Assembly: GCF_014647515.1 (NCBI RefSeq)
Contig: NZ_BMPI01000012.1
Location: 62,001-126,000 of the forward strand
DNA from: Dactylosporangium sucinum
Lineage (GTDB): Bacteria; Actinomycetota; Actinomycetes; Mycobacteriales; Micromonosporaceae
DNA: 64,000 nt
Reading direction: 5' to 3'
Made by a program: the position numbers and the translations under genes. Of the stretch, positions 49,941 through 57,663 are shown one piece after another. The notes below the pieces were generated by a model. It was not told the DNA's origin. It saw only the letters and a list, made by a program, of their open reading frames with translations, and did not search any database. Each line of letters starts with the position of its first letter. Position 1 is the first letter of the stretch.

Positions 49941-51392
49941 GTGCGGGCGCTGCGGCAACGGGCCGAACGGACGCCGCCCTCGCGCGAACGGTACGTGGAC
50001 CTGCTGCGCGCGGCGGCGATCACGGCGGTGGTGCTCGGCCATTGGCTGATCAGCGTGATCGGCTACGACACGCGCGGGCAGCTGACCGGGTACTCGGCGC
50101 TCGGGTCGCTGCCGTGGGCGTACCCGATCACCTGGCTGGCGCAGGTCATGCCGCTGTTCTTCATCGTCGGCGGGTACGCCAACGCCGCGTCGCTGGCCTC
50201 GCACCGCCGCCGCGGCGGCGACACGGTCACGTGGCTGCAGGATCGCGGCGGGCGCCTGGTCCGCCCGACCACGACGCTGTTCCTCGTGCTCGCCGCCGGC
50301 GCGCTCGTCGCCCGACTGGCCGGGGCCGCCCCCGGCCTCACGCGCCTGGCGGTCTGGACGGCCTCGATCCCGCTGTGGTTCCTGTCCGCGTACCTCGTCG
50401 TGATCCTGCTGACCCCGTTCATGTACCGCGTGCATCAACGCTTCGGCTGGCGCGCGCTGCTCGTGCAGACCGTCCTGGTCGCACTCGGCGACCTCGCCCG
50501 GCTGTCCGGGATGGCCGCCCTGGGCGCCGGCAACTTCCTGTTCGGCTGGCTGGCGATCCATCAGGTCGGATTCGCGTGGCGGGACGGCCGGCTGCCGAGC
50601 CGGCCCCGCGTGTGGGTGCCGCTGCTGGCCGCCGGTCTGGCCGCGCTGGTGCTGCTGACCGTGGTCGGGCCCTACCCGGTCAGCATGATCGACGTGTCCG
50701 GGGAGCGGCTGCAGAACGCGTCGCCGCCGTCGCTGGGGCTGCTGGCCGCCACCGTCTTCCAGCTGGGCCTGGTGCTGATGCTGCGCGACCCCGCCGAGCG
50801 CTGGCTGCGCCGCTCGCGACCGTGGCAGGCGGTCGTCGCGGTGAACGCGGTCGTGCTCACCGTCTTCCTGTGGCACATGAGCGCGGTACTGCTGCTCGTC
50901 GGCGTGCTCAACGCCCTGCATGCGCTGCCGACACCGGCCGTGGCCACCCGCGACTGGTGGCTGTGGCGGGCGCCCTGGCTGATGGCGCTGATGCTGATCC
51001 TGGCCGGGCTGGTCGCGGTGTTCGGCCGCATCGAACTGCGCAGCGTGCACCGGCCGGCCCCGTCCGGTCGGCTGCCGTCGTGGCTGGTGCGCGCCATCAC
51101 CACACCGGCGGTGCGCGCCGGGCTGACCGTCGCCGCCCTGACGGCGGTCGTCGCCGGACTGCTCAGCAACAGCCTGGCCCCCAGGACGGGCGACTACCTC
51201 GCCGGGATGCCCGCCGCCGGCCTGCTCGCCTACCTGATCGGCGCGGCCGTGCTCCGCCTGTTGCGGTCGGCGCCCGCGGCGGACGCCGTGCGATGCGAGC
51301 GCATCGGCGCCCGGAGGCCCGTCACCGGCCGGGGTCCGCCGGTATCTGGGTTCCCGACGTGGTTTCGGCACTGCCGCCGCGGTCCGGCGTGA
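49941..51392 (+). CDS. Acyltransferase-3-family integral membrane protein
   Basis: The 483-residue protein has about 10 membrane helices and the acyltransferase-3 start RERYVDLLRAAAITAVVLGH with the catalytic His, then MPLFFIVGGYANAASLASHR. Members O-acetylate sugars or lipids at the membrane. The GTG start at 49941 fits the family length. Its 3' end overlaps the convergent protease gene by about 70 bases, so the last 25 residues are probably not important. Confidence 0.88.
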   Translation: MRALRQRAERTPPSRERYVDLLRAAAITAVVLGHWLISVIGYDTRGQLTGYSALGSLPWAYPITWLAQVMPLFFIVGGYANAASLASHRRRGGDTVTWLQDRGGRLVRPTTTLFLVLAAGALVARLAGAAPGLTRLAVWTASIPLWFLSAYLVVILLTPFMYRVHQRFGWRALLVQTVLVALGDLARLSGMAALGAGNFLFGWLAIHQVGFAWRDGRLPSRPRVWVPLLAAGLAALVLLTVVGPYPVSMIDVSGERLQNASPPSLGLLAATVFQLGLVLMLRDPAERWLRRSRPWQAVVAVNAVVLTVFLWHMSAVLLLVGVLNALHALPTPAVATRDWWLWRAPWLMALMLILAGLVAVFGRIELRSVHRPAPSGRLPSWLVRAITTPAVRAGLTVAALTAVVAGLLSNSLAPRTGDYLAGMPAAGLLAYLIGAAVLRLLRSAPAADAVRCERIGARRPVTGRGPPVSGFPTWFRHCRRGPA

Positions 51393-52515
51393 CGCCCAGC
51401 TCGGCCAGCTCGGTGGCGCGGGCCACGTCGCGGTGCGTCACGATCCCGGTCAACCGGCCGTCGATCACGACCGGGGCCAGCCGGTGACCGCCGGACAACA
51501 GGGCCGGAGCGGCGTCGACCAGCGCCGTGGCCGGGTCCAGCACGCGCGTGCGGTCGACCGGCACCGACACGACCTCGCCCACGCGTACCGTGCCGCGGTC
51601 GGCGGTGGGAACCTTGGCCAGCCGGGTGAGGCTGACCAGGCCGGCCAGTCGTCCGTCCAGGTCCAGGACCGGGAAGATGCGGTGCGGGTGGCGGCGGGCC
51701 ACGGTGGCGACGAAGTCGGCGACCGACTGGCTCGTGTAGCCGTACACGGCCGGTGTCGTCATGACGTCGCCGACCCGGATCCCGGCCAGCGTTTTGCGCA
51801 GCATCACGTCGACGGTTTCCGCACGGGCGGCCATCACGAGGAACCAGCCCAGCACCACCAGCCACAACCCGCTGAAGTTGGCGGTCAGCAGCACCTCGAC
51901 GAAACCAGCGGCGATCAGCACGCCACCGAGCACCATCCCCACGCGGCCCGCGGCGCGGCGGGCGGCCGCCCGGTCGCCCCGGACCCACCACAGGACGGCG
52001 GCAAGCACCCGGCCACCGTCCAGCGGTGCGCCAGGCAGCAGGTTGAACACCCCGAGAATGGCGTTGACGACGGCCAGCCACACCAGCCCGGTCACCGCCA
52101 GCGCGCCGCCACCCAGGACGGAGGCAACGGCTGCGCCGGCGGCGAACACCCCGGCCCCGGCCAGGCTCACCAACGGCCCGGCGAGCGCGATCAGCAGGTC
52201 GGCGCGCGCGTGCGGAGCCTCGCCGTCCAGCTCGGAGACGCCACCGAGCAGCCACAGCGTGATCGCGCGGACCCGCACCCCGTAGTGCCGGGCGACCAGC
52301 GAGTGGGCGAGTTCGTGGGCCAGCAGGGCGGCCAGGAACAGCACCGCCACGACCACCGCCACAACCCAGTACACGACCGGCGCATACCCCCGGGCGCCGC
52401 GGGGCAGGATCACGTCTGCCAGCCCCTGCACGAGCAGCAGCATGATCACGAGAACTGACCAGTGCACCCCGACCGGGATGCCAGCGAGCCGGCCCAGCCG
52501 TACAGTCTGCCGCAT
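51322..52515 (-). CDS. Site-2 protease (M50B) with two CBS domains
   Basis: The 397-residue membrane protease has the zinc motif LAALLAHELAHSLVARHYGV (HExxH), and GVFNLLPGAPLDGGRVLAAV with the third ligand Asp. The C-terminal half has a CBS pair (about 255-380: VGDVMTTPAVYGYTSQSVAD, LSGGHRLAPVVIDGRLTGIV). S2Ps release membrane-held regulators; CBS domains may sense adenylates. No anti-sigma substrate is adjacent. The start ATG was chosen before RQTVRLGRLAGIPVGVHWSV, where the family begins. Confidence 0.9.
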   Translation of the reverse strand: MRQTVRLGRLAGIPVGVHWSVLVIMLLLVQGLADVILPRGARGYAPVVYWVVAVVVAVLFLAALLAHELAHSLVARHYGVRVRAITLWLLGGVSELDGEAPHARADLLIALAGPLVSLAGAGVFAAGAAVASVLGGGALAVTGLVWLAVVNAILGVFNLLPGAPLDGGRVLAAVLWWVRGDRAAARRAAGRVGMVLGGVLIAAGFVEVLLTANFSGLWLVVLGWFLVMAARAETVDVMLRKTLAGIRVGDVMTTPAVYGYTSQSVADFVATVARRHPHRIFPVLDLDGRLAGLVSLTRLAKVPTADRGTVRVGEVVSVPVDRTRVLDPATALVDAAPALLSGGHRLAPVVIDGRLTGIVTHRDVARATELAELGVTPDRGGSAETTSGTQIPADPGR

Positions 52516-52956
52516 CGCCACCACCGCCTTCCGGCAACACTTCCACCCTGCCCGCATGACCCGCGTCTGGAACCATCAGGTCTCGTCCGGCGGTGCAACG
52601 GCACGCCGGGCATCCCGCCGCGGTTGCCGGGCGAGTTCGCAGGCGAGCACAATGATCGGACGGACGTCGTTCGGACCGTTCTTCGGTGAACGTCCGGGTG
52701 AGTCCGCTCGACCTGCCGGCGGAGCGTTGCGACGCCCCTCGAACCGGAGGGAGGCGAGAGCAGTGGACCCCGGTCCTAGCGGCTATCGTCCGCTGTCCCA
52801 TGTTCTTGATCTTCCCTGGTTCGCTCGCGGCATCCGCTGACCGGGCTTTCCGCCCGAGCGCTCTGCGCTTGAGTTCGCCGAGCGAGGTGTGTGACAGCGC
52901 GGAAGCGGCCGGTGTGTGCCGCCTCGATCCCGTCTCGGGCGGGAAGGGGGTGCGCG
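52516..52956. promoter_or_regulatory. 441-base divergent intergenic region
   Basis: It lies between the divergent site-2 protease and NRAMP genes. It should hold two promoters and a leader of up to 200 bases for the metal transporter. I looked for M-box and yybP-ykoY riboswitch features and found none I could support. No gene seen. Confidence 0.4.
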
Positions 52957-54600
52957 ATGGCGGGAACGCGCGCACGCACCGGCGGTGGGCAGACAGTGCT
53001 GGACTCGGCGCACGTCGGTGACATCCGGGGTGCGCTGGGCAGCATCGCGGCGCACGACACCGGCGCCCGGCCGGGACTGCCGGCCAAGCTGAAGACCCTG
53101 CTGGCGATCGTCGGGCCTGGCCTGATCGTGATGGTGGGCGACAACGACGCGGGGGCGTTCGGCACCTACACCCAGGCCGGACAGAACTACGGCACCCGCC
53201 TGCTCTGGACGCTCCTGCTGCTGGTGCCGGTCCTGTACGTCAACCAGGAGATGGTGCTGCGGCTGGGTGCGGTGACCGGCGTGGGGCACGCGCGGCTCAT
53301 CCTGGAGCGCTACGGGCGGTTCTGGGGTGCCTTCAGCGTGATCGACCTGTTCCTGCTCAATGCGCTGACCATCGTCACCGAGTTCATCGGGATCAGCCTC
53401 GGGCTGGGCTATCTCGGCCTGCCCAAGGTCCCCGGGGTGCTGGTCGCCGCCGCGGCGGTGATCGCGGCGGCGAGCACCGGCTCGTTCCCGCGGTTCGAAC
53501 GGGTCTGCCTGATCCTGGTGGCCGGCTCCCTGGCGCTGATCCCGGTGGTGGTCATGGCCCATCCGCCGCTGGGGCAGGTCGGGCGTGACTTCGTGCTGCC
53601 GGGGATGCCGGGCGGTGAACTGTCCACGGTGATGCTGCTGATCATCGCGATCGTCGGCACCACCGTCGCGCCGTGGCAGCTGTTCTTCCAGCAGTCCTAC
53701 GTGATCGACAAGCGGATCACGCCCCGGTTCATCCGCTACGAGCGGGTCGACCTGTGGATCGGCATCGTCATCGTCGTGGTCGGCGCGGCGGCGATGATGT
53801 GCTGTGCCGCCGCGGCGTTCGCCGGCCGTCCCGGGTTCGGACACTTCACCGACGCCGCCGGCGTCGCGGCCGGTCTGGGCCGATACGTCCACGAGGCGGC
53901 GGGGATCCTGTTCGCGATCGCGCTCATCGACGCCTCGGTCATCGGCGCGGCGGCGGTCGCCCTGTCCACGTCGTACGCCATCGGCGACGTGCTCGGCCTC
54001 AGGCACTCGCTGCACCGCTCGCCGCGGCAGGCCAAGCCCTTCTACGCGCTGTTCGCCGCGCTGCTGCTGGTCTCGGCGATCATCGTGGTCGTTCCCGGCT
54101 CCCCGCTCGGGCTGCTCACCGAGGGGGTGCAGACGCTCGCCGGGGTGCTGCTGCCGTCGGCGACGGTGTTCCTGCTGCTGCTGTGCAACGACCGGGCGGT
54201 GCTCGGCCCGTGGGTCAACACCCGGGCCACCAACCTGTTCGCCTCGGCCGTCATCGGGGTCCTCGTGCTGCTGTCGATCGTCCTGACCGCGAGCGTCCTC
54301 TATCCGCGAATCACGTTCGCGCAGCTGCTGGGCATCCTCGCGGCGGGCGCCCTGCTCGGCCTGATCGGCCTGGTCGCCGCGGTGTGGCCGGTCCCCGGCC
54401 GGCGCCGCCGCCCTCGTCGGGACACCGCCCCGGTCGACCGGTCGCAGCGGGCGTCGTGGCGGATGCCGCCGCTGGCGCTGCTCGAACGGCCACGCCTGTC
54501 GCCCGGGCGGCGACTGGGCCTGGCGGTGCTGCGCGGCTACCTCGTCATCGCCGCCGCGCTCGTGGTGGTACGGGTGGCGCAGCTCGCCCTCGGACGCTGA
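52957..54600 (+). CDS. NRAMP-superfamily divalent metal transporter with altered metal site
   Basis: The 547-residue protein has about 11 membrane helices in the NRAMP order. TM1 reads VGPGLIVMVGDNDAGAFGTY, with DNDAG (62-66) in place of DPGN, and TM6 reads IVGTTVAPWQLFFQQS, with APW in place of MPH. The soft Met ligand for transition metals is thus missing, as reported for the NRAMP-related Mg transporter branch. The next gene encodes an MgtE-N/CBS protein, which supports Mg or Mn transport. The ATG follows GGGAAGGGGG. Confidence 0.88.
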   Translation: MAGTRARTGGGQTVLDSAHVGDIRGALGSIAAHDTGARPGLPAKLKTLLAIVGPGLIVMVGDNDAGAFGTYTQAGQNYGTRLLWTLLLLVPVLYVNQEMVLRLGAVTGVGHARLILERYGRFWGAFSVIDLFLLNALTIVTEFIGISLGLGYLGLPKVPGVLVAAAAVIAAASTGSFPRFERVCLILVAGSLALIPVVVMAHPPLGQVGRDFVLPGMPGGELSTVMLLIIAIVGTTVAPWQLFFQQSYVIDKRITPRFIRYERVDLWIGIVIVVVGAAAMMCCAAAAFAGRPGFGHFTDAAGVAAGLGRYVHEAAGILFAIALIDASVIGAAAVALSTSYAIGDVLGLRHSLHRSPRQAKPFYALFAALLLVSAIIVVVPGSPLGLLTEGVQTLAGVLLPSATVFLLLLCNDRAVLGPWVNTRATNLFASAVIGVLVLLSIVLTASVLYPRITFAQLLGILAAGALLGLIGLVAAVWPVPGRRRRPRRDTAPVDRSQRASWRMPPLALLERPRLSPGRRLGLAVLRGYLVIAAALVVVRVAQLALGR

Positions 54601-54683
54601 GAGGACACTGGAAGCTGGAGCGCCGGGGACGTCCGGCCGACCAGGGCCTGGCCCCGGTGTCCGCCGAGAAAGGGGGCCACGCC

Positions 54684-55982
54684 GTGAGCCCCGCGGCCAC
54701 CACGCCGTTCGCCACCGGTCCGGACCAGGCACCCAGGCTGGTGCTGTCCCGGCTGCTGAGGTCCGCCGCGATCGATGCGCGAGGCCAGCGGCTGGGGCGT
54801 CTCGTGGACGTCATCGTGCGGCTGCCCGCCGACGGCGGCTATCCGCCGGTCACCGGCCTGGTCGCCGAGCTCGGCCGGCGGCGGGTGTTCGTCCCCGCCG
54901 ACGTGGTGCACGCCTGGCAGCCCGACCGCGTCGAGCTGGCCAGCGCCCGCGTCGACCTGCGCGCCTTCCAGCGCCGCGAGGGGGAGGTACTGCTGCGCGC
55001 CGACGTGCTGGGCCACCGCCTGCTGGACACCACCACCGCCCGGCTGGTCCACGCCCACGACATCGAACTGACCGCCGACCCGGCCCGCGGGTGGGTGCTC
55101 TCCGGGGTCGACGTACACCGCCTGCGCTGGCTGCACCGCCCCGGCCACCATCCCGGCCACCCGTTCCGTGACTGGCTCGCGTTCGAGCCGCTCATCGGCC
55201 ATCAGGCATCACTGCGCGCCCGCCACCCCCTGACCCGGCTCCGCCGCCTCAAACCGGCCGAGCTGGCCGACCTCCTCGAAGACGCCTCCGCGCCGGAGCA
55301 ACGCGAGATCCTCACCCAGGTCCACGCCGACCCGGAGCTGGAAGCCGACGTCTTCGAGGAGCTCGACGACGACCAGCAGAGCCACCTCCTCGCCGACCGC
55401 ACCGACCCCGAGGTCGCCGACGTGATCACCCACATGCGCGCCGACGACGCGGCCGACGCGATCGCCGGGCTGCCGCACGATCGCCGCCGACGGGTCCTGG
55501 CGCTGCTGCCCGACGAGCACCGGATCACGGTCACGAACCTGCTGAGCTACCACACCGCCACCGCCGGGGGCCTCATGGGAGTGGACATCCTGGCCCTGCC
55601 CGAGGACACCACCGCGCAGCAGGCGATCCAGGCCGTCCGCGAGGCCACCACGACCCAGCCCGAAGCCCTCGCCACCGTCTACACCCTCAGTCCCGGCGGG
55701 CGCCTGGCCGGCGCGGTCGGGCTGGTCACCCTGCTGCAGGCCGACCCTGCCGCGACCCTGCACACGACCGCCGACCCGGACCCGGTCACCGTCACCGCAC
55801 ACGCCGACCAGATCGAGATCGCCACCCTGATGGCCGACTACAACCTGAGCACCCTGCCCGTCGTCGACGACGACCGCCACCTCATCGGCGTGATCACCAT
55901 CGACGACGTCCTCGACGAGACCATCCCCGCCAACTGGCGCCACCGCGAACCCGCCCCGCACCACCACGGCAGCGCCCCCTGA
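54684..55982 (+). CDS. PRC-barrel, MgtE-N and CBS domain protein
   Basis: The 432-residue soluble protein has a PRC-barrel-like N-terminus (about 15-150: LLRSAAIDARGQRLGRLVDV), an MgtE_N superhelix (about 190-290: RLKPAELADLLEDASAPEQR, HMRADDAADAIAGLP) and a CBS pair (about 300-420: GGLMGVDILALPEDTTAQQA, NLSTLPVVDDDRHLIGVITI). MgtE membrane helices are absent, so it is the sensor part alone, most likely regulating the NRAMP protein upstream according to Mg. The GTG start was chosen after GAGAAAGGGGG; an upstream GTG is possible. Confidence 0.87.
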   Translation: MSPAATTPFATGPDQAPRLVLSRLLRSAAIDARGQRLGRLVDVIVRLPADGGYPPVTGLVAELGRRRVFVPADVVHAWQPDRVELASARVDLRAFQRREGEVLLRADVLGHRLLDTTTARLVHAHDIELTADPARGWVLSGVDVHRLRWLHRPGHHPGHPFRDWLAFEPLIGHQASLRARHPLTRLRRLKPAELADLLEDASAPEQREILTQVHADPELEADVFEELDDDQQSHLLADRTDPEVADVITHMRADDAADAIAGLPHDRRRRVLALLPDEHRITVTNLLSYHTATAGGLMGVDILALPEDTTAQQAIQAVREATTTQPEALATVYTLSPGGRLAGAVGLVTLLQADPAATLHTTADPDPVTVTAHADQIEIATLMADYNLSTLPVVDDDRHLIGVITIDDVLDETIPANWRHREPAPHHHGSAP

Positions 55983-55991
55983 TCCCACCGT

Positions 55992-56258
55992 TCAGGTCGG
56001 CATCCATCGTTCAGGTCGGCTCGGCCGGAAAGTCCGCACCGCGGGCCAGGCGCTCGCTCGCCCGGATGTCGGCCGTCCTGGTCGAGGTCCGCACGGCCCG
56101 ATCACCAGCCCGGCGATCCGCGCGTCGCGCAGCGCGAACCGGAAGCGCAGGTCGACCACGCCACCCGGGAAGTCACCTTCCAGATGTTGCACCACCTCGA
56201 AGTTCCGGTCGTCCACCCGGTACGCCCCGACGAGCTCGGTCGTGTAGGTGTACTCGCT
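55992..56258 (-). pseudogene. Remnant of a SnoaL/NTF2-like protein
   Basis: Read on the reverse strand from 56258, the sequence gives SEYTYTTELVGAYRV, FEVVQHLEGDFPGG and VVDLRFRFALRDARI, the C-terminal half of a nuclear transport factor 2-like protein. The N-terminal half is missing, and the preceding sequence turns Arg-rich. After IAGLVIG the frame runs on as low-complexity sequence. It is probably dead. Confidence 0.6.
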
Positions 56259-56269
56259 CGCCGCGCGCG

Positions 56270-56386
56270 CTGGCCGTCGACGGCCCGATCCACGAGACGT
56301 ACCTCGTCGGCCCGCGCGACACCGACGATCCGGCCCGCTGGCGCACCGAGATCGGCTGGCCGATCTTCCGCCTCGCCGCGGGCTGA
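56270..56386 (+). pseudogene. Remnant of a GyrI/BmrR-like effector-binding protein
   Basis: The last 38 residues before the stop read AVDGPIHETYLV, DTDDPARWRTEIGWPIF, the typical C-terminus of a GyrI-like effector-binding domain as found in MerR or AraC regulators. Nothing of the rest of the gene is present; just upstream, the complement encodes the SnoaL remnant. It is a 3' gene fragment. Confidence 0.6.
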
Positions 56387-56477
56387 CCGCCGGTCCGGCT
56401 CCCCGCCGAGCTCGGTGAGGTAACCGGCGCCGCCGACCTCCCGCACGCGCGACCGGGCCACACCGGCGTCGCCGGTG

Positions 56478-56804
56478 TCAGGGGCCTGTGTCCCGGCCCC
56501 ACTCGAGCCGCACCACGATGGTCGCCTCGGCGCCGGCCTTCGCCAGGGCGGCGACGAGCGGGCCGGTTTCGGCGGTGAGTTTCAGGCCGAACTCGACACC
56601 GACCTTGCTCGGGCTGTCCGGCAGCCCGGCCCGCACCGACTCGACCACCCACTTGCTGACCTTCGCGACCTGGCCCTGCAGGTCCTCCCAGGAGAGCCGG
56701 TGCTCCCGGCCCCACGCCACGTCACCTCCGGCCCTGGTCTCCAGTTCGATGTAGAGGGTCTCACCGTCGGGAAGGGCGATCTCGGCAAGATCGGCGTCGG
56801 TCAT
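56478..56804 (-). CDS. Trypsin-co-occurring domain 1 (CU044_2847-type) protein
   Basis: The 108-residue protein starts with LAEIALPDGETLYIELETRA and ends in the hallmark of this family, VGVEFGLKLTAETGPLVAAL then ATIVVRLEWGRD. The family (Trypco1) is known for lying next to trypsin-like protease and NACHT/STAND genes in predicted conflict systems, and a trypsin-NACHT gene lies 860 bases away. It may present or guard the protease domain. The ATG is 9 bases after AGGAG. A membrane protein gene follows upstream on the same strand. Confidence 0.85.
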   Translation of the reverse strand: MTDADLAEIALPDGETLYIELETRAGGDVAWGREHRLSWEDLQGQVAKVSKWVVESVRAGLPDSPSKVGVEFGLKLTAETGPLVAALAKAGAEATIVVRLEWGRDTGP

Positions 56805-56849
56805 GAAGGACTGCTCCTGTCTCGTGCGGGCGGTCGGGAAGCGGATCGG

Positions 56850-57581
56850 TCAATCGGACCGCGGACCGGCGAGCAGCCGGACCGCGGCCTGGGTGAGGAG
56901 GGTCGCGACGAGCAGACCGAGGAGGCCGAGGCGTCCGGCGGCGGTCGCCAGGCCGTCGAACCGGTCAGCGAGCAGATGCTCGACGTACACCACCATGGTT
57001 GCGACGACCGCGACGAGGCCGACGGTGCGCAGCCGCGGGTTCCGGCGCATCACCATGATCGCCAGGAGGAAAGCGATGGGAACCGCGCCCACGAAGGTCT
57101 CGGCGCGGGCCTGCCGCAGATCGTCGAACCAGACGCCGAGCCAGTCGACGGGAACCAGATCGGTCAGTCGCGATGCGGCGAACCGCTGCCAGCCGGCCAG
57201 CACGCCGTCGACCCGAGGCCCAACCGTCAACCAGGACGGCACCGGCACGAACCGGGTGCACTCCACCGCCGCCGCGGTCAGGAGGATCGCCGGAGGGTTG
57301 ACCACGCGCCGTACCCGCTGCATTGTCCGCGACAGCGACGGCGAGACCAGCCGAACGATCCGGGACGCGCGACCGAACAGCGCCTCGCGCCGGCGGCGCC
57401 GGGCGAACCGCTCGCGCAGCAGCCGCGAACGCTCGACGGCTGCCTCTACGAACGGCTCGCTCGCCTCGGCTGCCCCGGGTTCACCGGCCACCGTCACCGC
57501 CGCGATCGAGCAGCCGTCACGGTCGGCACACGCATCGTCGACCGGCGCCTGACATCCCGCGTCGCTCCATGGCAGGATCAT
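56850..57581 (-). CDS. Membrane protein in the trypsin-NACHT cassette
   Basis: The 243-residue protein has a basic N-terminal half (FARRRRREALFGRASRIVRL) and three or four C-terminal helices (AETFVGAVPIAFLLAIMVMR, TVGLVAVVATMVVYVEHLLA, RLGLLGLLVATLLTQAAVRL). It is 45 bases upstream of the Trypco1 gene in the same direction, so the two are likely one operon. No family is recognised. A membrane-acting effector of a conflict system is possible, but this is inference from position only. The start is uncertain. Confidence 0.65.
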   Translation of the reverse strand: MILPWSDAGCQAPVDDACADRDGCSIAAVTVAGEPGAAEASEPFVEAAVERSRLLRERFARRRRREALFGRASRIVRLVSPSLSRTMQRVRRVVNPPAILLTAAAVECTRFVPVPSWLTVGPRVDGVLAGWQRFAASRLTDLVPVDWLGVWFDDLRQARAETFVGAVPIAFLLAIMVMRRNPRLRTVGLVAVVATMVVYVEHLLADRFDGLATAAGRLGLLGLLVATLLTQAAVRLLAGPRSD

Positions 57582-57663
57582 AGGCCATCACTGTGACGGC
57601 CTGCGTCACTCGCGCTGACGGGGTGTGACCAGTGCGTTTGCTCGTGGGAGGAGCCGACATCCG

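Noticed and set aside
52516-52956. Metal riboswitch before the NRAMP gene
   Set aside because: No M-box or yybP-ykoY consensus blocks were found in the leader.
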